Of a stretch of DNA of 23,530 bases, positions 10,867 through 21,900 are shown piece after piece. Positions within the stretch are counted from its first letter, which is position 1, and each line of letters opens with the position of its first letter. A program made the position numbers and the translations under genes. The notes beneath the pieces are model-generated. The model saw nothing but the letters and a program-made list of their open reading frames with translations, did not search any database and had not been told where the DNA came from. Source of the stretch: Elysia marginata (taxonomy: Eukaryota; Mollusca; Gastropoda; Plakobranchidae); assembly GCA_019649035.1 (NCBI GenBank), contig BMAT01009082.1, positions 190,534-214,063 of the forward strand, in the 5' to 3' direction.

Positions 10867-13297
10867 GTGATGATAATGATGGTTATGATGAGGATGATGA
10901 TGATGACGATGATGACGGTGAAGACGACGACGCTGATGATGTTGATCATTATGATGAAGATGATAACGATGATGGTGATGATGATGATGATGATGATAAT
11001 GATGAGGATGCTGCTGATAAATTGATGGTGGTAAGGGCCACAACACTTCTATGTCGTTTACGTTTTTTTAACCTTTTAAAAACAAATGCGCTTTTGTAAG
11101 AAACGGCCGAGAGGCACAGGCACATACAATACACACAGCCAACACCAACAACTTAGCTGATTCCATCGAGTTGACTTACAGTTTAGTGACCATAATATGT
11201 GGTTGTAGCTCAACACCTTATCTTATGTTTGTATGCAACACGCAGAGTAAAAACCAAACATCTAGAAATCGCTGCTTTCAGATTTTGATTGGGTCGTATG
11301 GAGATCAAATTTTCGTCTGACTAGTTTATACTTTATTTCATCGGTTTTAAGCGTTACTGGGACCAATAGTGATTATCGCAACTCAGTTCAGATAGTATGA
11401 ACCTAACGGAAACTAATTTTTTTCGAATTGTATAAAAATTATCCGAAAAAAAAATACATTTTTATACATTAAAGACGCATGGTAAAATGGTTAATCCGAA
11501 TATGGTATAAATTTTAAAAAATATACAAATTACCAGGATCGAAGCACACGTACTGAATCGACTTTGCAAGATTAAAAACAAAACCCGAGTATTCACTCAC
11601 GGCTTCCTCGTGTTGGTCTCTTCATAGCCACAAAACCCATTGAAATAGAGACGGCCAGCCTCTGATCAACGATGGCCGCCTCCTTGTAGAAGCCATTATA
11701 GTTCAGTCCCTTGGAGGAAAGAAACACTTGGCCCGTGTCTTCGTCACTAGTGCAGCGTGAAAAGGTCTTGGGGTTCCCTAGCCGACTAGTGATGAAACTG
11801 GCGATACAAAATAATTTTTAGAAAAAATGCTGTTGACAGTCGTTATATCGCCCTATGCATGTATTTAAGGGTAAACTTTTAAAACTAGTAGTTATTATTT
11901 TAAATGTTATTGAGCCTACGTGATAGTTGATGTATTAATTTATAGTGAGTACTGTTTTTATTATTTCTTTGTTAAAGAAGTCCTTACCACACAAAGAAAT
12001 TAATCAGTTTAAACTATGCATTTTATTGCTTTGAAAAGAGGAATGACGTCAAATTATCGCAAATGCAAACAGTTTAACTTCCTCAAATCCTTTTTTCCAG
12101 CATAAATCCACTCTAAATTCTTAATGTTGTCATCTTCTGGTCAATTTGAAGCCATCCTTTAAAACGACAAGTAGAGTTTCTTTTGTCATATTTCTTATAT
12201 GCCCCGTGCAATGTTTAAAAAGAGGCATAGCAATAAAAAAAATTGTCATCTTGAAAATACATACCGATTTGTCCGGCTGTAAGCGTTGGGTGAGTAAATG
12301 TCGAAATTGGAATCAACAACACCATTTCTAACAGGGAAGCTACGGTAACCGGTAAATTTGGGCGGTCTGACGTTCACGATCTTCACCGGTACCATCGCCC
12401 ACTCGCCGCTGTCGCACGTCTTGTCACAGCAAAAGTCGTTCTGCACAGGCAGTCGGGGAACTGGGCGTCGCTCCTGCAGCCTTGGGCAACTCGTCGACGG
12501 AATCGTTGGCAGATTCGGGCCGTTTGGGAACGGGATTTGGCCGCTCGGCGGGATAACATCGTTAGGATTGACAGGAACGCATCTGCTTATTCTGTCTAGG
12601 CAAATGAGGTACCTGTCATTCAATGCAGCGAAAACAAGCTTGAATAGAATAGATTTCTTTGAAAATATGGGGCTCTTTAATAATAATTATAATGGTGATG
12701 ATGGTGGGGATGATTGTAATGATACGATGAAAAATTAACGTTATAAATTATCAAGTTCAAATCGTTTTAGAATCATCACAACATCTATAATGATGGCGGA
12801 ATTCATATTAATCTACTAAACCCCTAACTTTACAAACACATTGGTCAATGCCTTGATAATGCACCCTTTTTGTGAAATAATTTTTACGGGCGTTTGACCA
12901 CCATGATATTATTCAGATTAAACACTGACCTTGACCCACAATCAGGAAACCGGGCCGTACATATTGGAGCCGACTCATACTCATAGGAGTCTGTGAGCGA
13001 GTCCAGGTATCCATCAGCCTGGGTAAGATCACCGAATCCAGTGGAAGCCGTACTGTGGTGGCGTGAGTCCATGTCCTGGTTTTGTAGTAAAAAGACAAGT
13101 ACAAGCATGAATTGTGTTGGAATAAATAAATAAATATTTTGGTGAGATACTTGGTTTAGTATTATTGTTTAGTTTGAAAGCTAAAATGATTGTTTCACTC
13201 AATGAACCAGATGATAACAGAGATCCTAGGATAAGTATGACATGATATTGATGATTATCACAATCCTTAATTTGGCCAGATGTCTTTACGACTGACG

Positions 13298-13333
<36 letters not shown>

Positions 13334-16300
13334 GGGTACAAGGTATTGTATTTCTCACAATAAATTTATGCAATGTAAACATAGTGTTGCTTTTAAACTT
13401 TGCTAAATTTTCAATAAATTTTAAAAAAAGCTTGCTTTTCCTGAGCCTACCTGAACATCTGGATAATCCTCCGGGTCTATGCCCAAACTTCTAAGATTGG
13501 TCCTGAATAGTTCCCACATATAATCCACGAAAGAATGCAGCATGAAGAAAATCGGGTCAAACGCCGCGGTGTCCAGCTGTCCCATAGTGCCTCCACAAAA
13601 CACATGTACGGCTGCATGGTGGAATTCCATATCAAATTGAGGGTCTACATTTTCTGATGTGACGATATCGTCATGTCTAGGAAGAAACAGAATATTAGTT
13701 TAATTTAATTATGACATACAATACATTAGCCTTAAAATCGCTTTTTTACATGGAGCTTATTTTTCTTAGCCGCAATGGCAATGGGTGCGAAGAAAAGTGA
13801 GTATATGTAACAGTAGATGAAAGCTCTTTTTTTTAAACTATTGCTCTTTTCAGACACCTTTGGGTATAGGCCTTTATCTTACCAAAACAAAGAATAAAAA
13901 GAAAAAAAAAACAATGCAGATTTAAGTTTGTAGAAAAAAAAAGCAAAATAACTGAAAATGAATGTTATGAATTATGCAACCTTTGTCATACCATTATCTT
14001 CATTTAGAAAAATGAAAAACTCACTAGATATTACTATCATAGACTCATATCATTGATTAGTTTTATCCAAGGGCGTCGGCTGACCAGTTTGATTGGGGAG
14101 GCTCAGCAGACGATCAATCGCGATAAATAAAATAATCTAGATCTAGATCTACACTGGGGTTCCCTACACCATTACTTCAAGTCGCAAAAAAAAAACCCTT
14201 TTCCGAAGTACAAACTTCACATATCGCATAGCCTTAAGCCGTTGTTGATTCTAGACACATGTAGTACTACTCCCCTACTCCCCAAGGCAAAATCTAAAGA
14301 GTTAGAGAGGCCATAAGTTAGGCCTGCTGCGACCCTGCTGCAGCCAATTAGTGTGCTAGGAGGCTAGCCTTGAAATCATACTGCTGCAGCAGTCAAATTA
14401 CGTCATGCGCTTGCCCTTCCCTTATTGTTTAGTATAACAATAGCATCGTGGGAAACCCAAAACAGCGAGGGCTAGCCTCCTTGCACACTGATTGGCTGCT
14501 AAATACTACGTAATTGCGGCTGGTTGGGAAGAATACTACATCTTAGCACACTTTAATCCGATTGGTTGCCACAGTCTTGTGTTAAAATGTAAACAATTCC
14601 GGATGAATGGGCTATCATGGAGGATAAACAAAAAGAAGCTCTATCTTGATGGGTGACAGTGACTGTTGGGTAGGGGGGGGGGGGGGCAGGGAAAGAGGGG
14701 GGGGCTTAGCCTTTGCAGCCTTAGAGTAGCTACGCGCTTGGTTTTATCTATATGATCAGCAGATTGTTGGTTGACATTTGGTTGTCTAGTATTTATTTGG
14801 TAGATGGATTTGGTAGTTTAACCCCTCCTTAATCTTTATTTAAGTTTGCAAGACTCATACGTGAAAGAGACAAGAGCAGCCCAAGGTACGAAATATAAAA
14901 AAAAATTATTCATTTCGGATTGAACAAATCATTGGATGAGCCGGGAAAAGACATTCGCCTTCAAAATGGAGAAAAACATGACACGTACTGACGTATAAAC
15001 TGTAATGCAAAGCTAGATCTAGGCCTAATCAATTCTAGATTTAGCTATTAATATAGATGATCTAAATTGATTTCTAAACCTCTGTCAAATTTTTAGACCC
15101 TTAATCTAGATTTTAGGTTTAAATCTAACCTAGATTCTAAAGAATTCAACAAACAAAGTTTGGAAGCGGACGAAACTATAACTTTTAATGTGTGTTCCTC
15201 CGTCTATCACGTTTTTTCCGAAGTGTGTAAAATGCGTCATAAAAATTAGGCTAATACAGTAATAGGCCTACACTGTATGTTAAATTCTAATGCATGCCTA
15301 GTTCTTGAAAGCACGTCCTCTATAGCGCTGGCTGTGAACAAATCGCCATCAGTGCCCACATTCCTTATCAGTTGGGAACCGTCGGGTGTTACCCAGTTGG
15401 CGAAAGGTCCTTCCAGCACGGGGCCCTGAGGAGTGCCGAAGAAGTCAGCAGTCCAAATATAAGACTCTGTTGGGTCGTCCAGTTCATTGTCCAGTGAAGT
15501 ATCCCAGTACGGTAGACACACTGAAGGATCTACTTCTCTAAGGGCTGTCTCAAACCTATAAACAAAAGCAAAAAATGCTTTAGTTCAATTGTTCGAGATG
15601 TTTTCCTTGCGATTCCAATTAAGCAGAGTAGACCTTAACATCGAAAATGCCAAAACCCTTCTTTTCACGATGTCGTAACAGATTCGACGCTTATAAATAA
15701 ACTCACGACATCTTCAGATTAGAAAGCTTACCAAGCTGTACACTAGTGTAAGCTAGCATTCCAAAGTTTTAATACCTTCAACGTAATATCAAATAATGTG
15801 GATGCTTTGGATTTATATTAGATTAACGTGTTCAGTTCAATGATTCACGTGAAGGTAAAGATGTAAAGTAAGCTCCATACAACAGTGAAATAAACTTTAT
15901 AATACCGAATGGAATTAGCAAGCGAATTCGATCTTCAATAACTTTTGGTTATGCAGTACCTCTTCCCATAACTAAGTTCATATTATCAACAATATGTTTT
16001 AAAAGAGATTTTATAACCACGAAGAGGTAGAAAAAGGCGGCTCGTTTCTTTTTTTGTTTGTTTGTTATTTTGATTATGCGCTTTAGCCTATGAAATTGTC
16101 TCCGGTAACATGGACAGCACATAGGCCACTACGTCCAATCACTGTGCTTCATTGTATCACGTTTTGGAGAAAACCCGATTTTGAAAACAGAAACAGTTCA
16201 TGATGAACAGGCTTATTGAACTGATATAAGCTGTCATAGCTGTATCTTCAACTCACATGAGAATATAGATTCTATGCCATCCAGGAAAGCCTGCCCCGCC

Positions 16301-17138
16301 ATGAGCAGTGAAAGACGCCATACCCGTGTGAAGTAAGGCAATGGCATCGTACTTGTTTGGCTCCACTGTCTGCGGAGTTTTCATAGAAAAAGAGAAGGGT
16401 GGTTTAAGATTAGTACTGAGTGCAAGACACAGTTATTCACACGCAGAAAGGCCTAATGAGGCAGCTATGAGTTTGACTACTGTGTCCAAACTATTGCTCA
16501 TTTTTTTTAACCCAAATTGATTTAACTAAATACCCAATACATAAGGTTGGTAGTTATTGAGTCCCCATGCACAAAAGCCAAGCTAGGGTCGCTTGTTCTT
16601 TTTTACACATTAGGAAACTCATTTCATTTTTATACCTAGAAGAAGCAACCAAAAGGGAAGTAAATACCCAACTCTTGGGATATCAGTACAACCAAATACG
16701 TTCAATGATCACAGTGATGTACGGTGAAAGCTAAAAACATGAACACTAGAATAAAAGTGACAATATCCTAACTTCAGCTTGTACCTACCTAAATTGACAA
16801 AATGTCTTGGTTTTATAAAAGAATCTTCCTCCTGTTAAAGTATTAAAGCTAAAGGCAACTCTGTTTTTTATGTCTACTCTTCGGTACGACGGGTTCTATA
16901 TAAAACATGCAAGTTCAATGTTAAGTATAATAATATAGAAAAACATCTTAACCCCAAAAATTTTATGTCTACTTGGACAACAGTGTTAGTCTAACGTCCA
17001 TATGCTCGTAAACTATATTGGTTGGTAGAACGAACGTTAAATGACAGATCTATTATAAAGGCTTGGTGTCTTTGTGGTATGGATCTACCATTAGAGAGAG
17101 ATAAAGAGAGACAGGCAGGCAGATAGACAGAGAAATAC

Positions 17139-17188
<50 letters not shown>

Positions 17189-17635
17189 TAAAGAATGCAG
17201 ACATAAAATACTCTATATCATGGAACAAGTTGGAAAAAGCATTATAAAACTCTACAAAGACAAAACGGTGCAATCTCTGCCTCGCAGTAAAGTACGCTAT
17301 ACTTTTAAAGTAACCCATGTCAACAAAAGAGAGGAGATTATTTCTTCACACTGTCCTCACCGGAGGAAATTGTACTCGAACAATATAGCCGTAGACCTAA
17401 CGTGACCGAAACGAAACGAAACCACTTGTCTGAAGAGTGTAGCGAGCAAAAAGTGTAAGAAATTTCCACTTCTGGATGATAACCGTGTTTTATTAAAATG
17501 TTGAGCCCTTTTATAATAGGTACGTAGTTTTAAACGTATGTAGATAAATAGAGAGTGCAGAGAGACAAGAAAGACAGATAAACATATAGTTAAAAAGATA
17601 AGCAGAAAATAAAATATACACACATTGATAGATAA

Positions 17636-17677
<42 letters not shown>

Positions 17678-17697
17678 TGATAATGAGATAGGTAGAC

Positions 17698-17729
<32 letters not shown>

Positions 17730-18953
17730 GAAAGACAGGGGGTTTAGAAATGCATACATACGATAAATATAAGTAAGTAGAAGATATTGGTAAATGTGTG
17801 AATAGATGATGACTAACGGACATATGAATAAAATGTATAGATGGATAGACATACAGATTAGATTCGATTATACAGAATCACAGATAGATAGGCAAGTAGA
17901 TAGATAGATAGATGGATGGATGGATAGATAGATAGGTAGATAGATTGATGGATGGATGGATGGATAGATAGATTGATAGACAGATAGATAGATAGATGGA
18001 TGGATAGGGATGGATAGATAGATAGATAGATAGACAGACAGATAGATAGATAGAGAGATAGATATAGATTAATAGAACTGTCAAACATTGCATGACCTTT
18101 CTTTCATATCTTGTGTCTGTGCCTTGCGTGATATTTTGTGTTGACTAGTTTTGTCTCACTATGTTTGTTAGTATTTCATGAATATCGCAAATTCGCTTGG
18201 AATAATTTTTATTCTTTTCCTTTTTTAAACAAGTAGTTTACCTTCTTCAAAGATATACCCGAATAATGAAACTCGTTAAAAAAAAACAAGGTTGCATGCA
18301 GGAGTGAAGCAAGTGTCTCATCACTGATAAGTGTTGAATTCGAACCAGCAAAAGAAACTCTTTTGATGGTAATTTTGAAAACAACATTAAGGCAAAGAGT
18401 AACTGGCCAGGCTCTCTAAAAGCCAGATGAAAGCAATTTAAAACGAAACAACAGAAAGCCACAATCAATGCAGAGGCAACAGTCTTATAGTTGTGATGAA
18501 TTAGTAAAAGTGCAAGAGGGGATGAGATAATAAAACATGACACTACATATAATCATAGACGAGCCGCCGTGACCATACCACTGCCGGCGTGCGTCATTTC
18601 CAAAAAAATAAGTTCTACTGTCGTGCAGGATCGACAGACTAATCTGCTCATTCGCACTGTTGACGTGTGCAGAAAAAAAAAAGCAAACTGCAGTGGATTT
18701 CCCCGATGAGATTAGCATCTTAGAGATTTTTATGTTAAGTAGATTGGAAAAGTGCGTCAGTTACGCTAGAAGTAGAAGCGGCACTTTTGTGATAGCATGA
18801 GAGACAAACAAAAAGCGCATAAGAGCTGCAGATGTTACAGTTACACGATCTGAGTTAATTCTTTTTTGGAGTAGCACCGCTCTTTGAGTCGGAATGGGAG
18901 AGATAGACAGAGAGATAAATAGATAGATAGATACATCGATAGATAGATACATG

Positions 18954-18991
<38 letters not shown>

Positions 18992-21900
18992 AAGATAGAT
19001 AGATATTTAGTATTAGATCTACCTTCCTTTTTTCTTTAGTGTATACACTGTGGTTCGTGGTTGTTACCACTCCTCGGTAGACACCATCTCCTGATTAACT
19101 TTCCGGCTCTTCCGATATGATGTCTAACGAGGAGTGGTAACACGAAACACAGTTTATAGACTAAAGACAAAGGAAGGTGGATCTAATACTAAATAATTCG
19201 CTCCAATAATGTTGAGCACTTTATTATTGTGCTATTGCATAATTACTAATATAGATAGACAGACAGATAGATAGATAGATAGCAGGGAGCCGGATAGTGA
19301 TAGAAGAGGGGGGAGGTACAAAGGGGGAAGAAGAGACAGAGGGAAAGGGGGGAGGGGCAGAAAAAAGAATGATGAGACTATGAGGCCTTTTACCATCAAA
19401 GAATTATGTTGACTTACAAACGATATTTTCTATTTACAAAACTTGATTATGATCTAGAAATCTACAATGCCCAGACGAGAGAGCACCAAAACATTATTGT
19501 CTTAAGTAAAATTTAGAAACAGATTTTATTCGCTTATCTCAGACAAAAAGGTGTGAGGAGGGCTTAATGCACTTAGGGCAGATGACATAGATCATGCTTG
19601 GATTGCTTTTACGACTATCAGCACACCGAACCATCAGCCATGCTCAGATGTTCATGATTGACATGTTTGGTGTTGTGGCGACATTGATGTATATTCTGTT
19701 TATCTTCTCGTACACATTACAAAGACTACATATTCACACCAAACTCAAGATTTTGGTTTGATGAATACTGTAACATGTGAAAATATATTCGACTTGTATT
19801 ATTTTTGGTTGCCTTTCTTTAGTGAATGAAAAATACAAAGAATTTTGTTCTTTTAATAATAAATTTATTCTCTTTCTTCGCTACGATTAAACATAGGAAA
19901 TGGTAACTGTACTTTTAGGGTCCTAACCCCACTATCCCAATAGACCTCGATATTTTATCTCTTTATTCTTGGGAAAAAAGTTTTGCATACTAACGTAACA
20001 ACATTTAATGTTGTTATTATGATGAAATTGTACTTTGCCAATGAATAATTATCCAACCATTTGAAAGAAATTGTACTGCATGAAAAACATAACGATCAAC
20101 TTAAAATGTCCCAGTCCTGGCGTTAATTGTTCAAAGTAATGAGCCTGTATGTATTCTTGAGTTAGTAAAACAAATTGTATAAAGTCAATGTAATATTGGG
20201 AAAAATTGTTATATCGAGAACGAAATAAGCCCAAAGGATGAACGCAATTACATTGCATAATTATTGACCAGTCAGAAAACAGTCAGAATGTAATATGCAC
20301 GCCCACCAAAACAGTTACTGTCAAATGTTGTTAATCTTCTTATAAAGGTGCCAAAGATTTTGTCATAACTTCTTTCCGCCCAGGAAATGAAAGACTTGTA
20401 GTCCTTACTTCCATTCTGGTTTTGGATTTTGTTTTTGTATGATAAAGCGGCACTGCGCGAGTTCTGGAGAAAATTGGAACGTTTTTATTGACAAATAAAT
20501 ATTACTCTTCGACCCTCTATCACAAAAGCAACCTTTTGTCAGGTATTAACGTTCTGGATAAAAACGACTGCAATAAAATTAACGACTCCAAATATATAAA
20601 ATGACTACAATAACTGTGTGTTCATACGTATACATATCGTGTTCATGTTTCAATGTGTTTCGTGAAACACAGACTTTAGGCATGACTGATACAAGACCAC
20701 TACTCTCAACCTCCCATTGGTGAAATTGATTCTATAAAAGTTAGCAGCGGGCAAATAGAAATGATCAGCGATAGCAAAAAGCCTTGATTTTTCTATAATT
20801 GAACAAACCATATTTTACCACGACTAATTTTCAATTTTTTGAACCAATTTCATAATTTTACGCCCCGAGTTTGTCATCAATCACAAAAATTTTTCAAAAA
20901 GTGTGAAAATAGCTGAAAACACAAACTGACGATTTAAAACTCAAATTCTTAATAAATTTACTTCGGCATTTGATAGAAAATTTGCTCATTGTTCTTCCTC
21001 ACCGTATCATCCTTGAGAGCGTTGATGGCCGCATGGAAGCGCCTTCTCTCCTCATCAGAGAGCATCCGATACTCTTTCCTGACACAGCGCGGCAGAGCTC
21101 GAGCTTGTCGCTTTAAACGCCGTCTTAGGGTCTTCTTGCCTAACGTGGTGTCCGAGCGAACTGGCGGGCCAAGATGTACAGCTTTGTCGTAGAGTTTTTG
21201 GTAATAACTGAGGAGGAATTCAAGTTAATAGTGTTTAAAAAAAACAACAACCGCATCAATAAAAACAATATCAACAAAAACAAAAATAACAACAACAAAA
21301 CAACAACATCATCCTCAACAACAAAACAACACCCCGATAATCATGAACAATAACAACAAAAACAAATCAACAACACCCCGCTAACCATCAACAGTAACAA
21401 TAACAACAAAAATCAACACCCCGCTAACCATCAACAGAAACAATAACAACAAAACAACAACACCCCGCTAACCATTAACAATAACAATATAACAATAACA
21501 ACAACACCCTGCTAACCATCAACAATAAGAATAAAAACAAAACAAAAACATCCCGCTAACCATCAACAATAACAAGAACAACAAAACAACAACACCCCGC
21601 TAACCATCAGTAACAATAATAACAACAAAACAACAACAACAGCCCGCTAACCATCACCAATAACAATAACAGCAAAACAACAACACCCTGCTAACCACCA
21701 CCAACAACAATAACAATCATAACAACAAAAACAACATCAACAATAACAACATCCCGCTAACCATTAAAAAGCCTCATTACATTCCGTCGCAAATAGATGT
21801 GAAAGGAGAACCCGACTATAGTTAGTGAAATAAATTATGCTCTATTTGCTGCCACTTTGTGAGTTCAGAAGGTAATTTCGGGGAAAACGATCAGGGACTT

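Larger units (their letters stand above)
13677..15297 (-). other. Tyrosinase intron 4 (GC-AG by the preferred model)
   Basis: A phase-2 intron of 1.6 kb with acceptor tttcttcctag at 13677. It holds an inverted repeat with CCAAT words near 14341-14571 and a long G-run near 14673 (separate entries). The stretch 15000-15140 is dense in CTAGAT/AGATTT words. The rest is AT-rich with nothing I recognise. Confidence 0.8.
16370..21002 (-). other. Tyrosinase intron 2, 4.6 kb and repeat-rich
   Basis: The longest intron, phase 0, with donor gtgagg at 21002 and a good acceptor (ccacccttctctttttc...ccgcag) at 16370. It holds a GA array, four GATA-type arrays, a 192-bp foldback element and a polypurine block (separate entries). 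The parts at 16370-17090, 18070-18895 and 19380-21000 are AT-rich and show no exon-like codon pattern or element I can name. Confidence 0.85.

Noticed and set aside
10744-11134. Several open frames with poly-Asp, poly-Met, poly-His, poly-Ile and poly-Ser.
   Set aside because: All are translations of the GAT microsatellite inside tyrosinase intron 8.
12358-12738. Plus-strand 126-residue open frame.
   Set aside because: It is the antisense shadow of tyrosinase exon 7, extended into an intron.
17511-18093. Minus-strand open frames rich in YLSI repeats.
   Set aside because: They are translations of GATA/GATG arrays, with no other coding signal.
19555-19740. A slightly GC-richer stretch in intron 2 that might be an exon or transposon piece.
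   Set aside because: Frames are short, no splice pair fits the tyrosinase phases (exons 2 and 3 already join at phase 0), and no family was recognised.
20989-21192. Plus-strand 67-residue open frame.
   Set aside because: It is the antisense shadow of tyrosinase exon 2.
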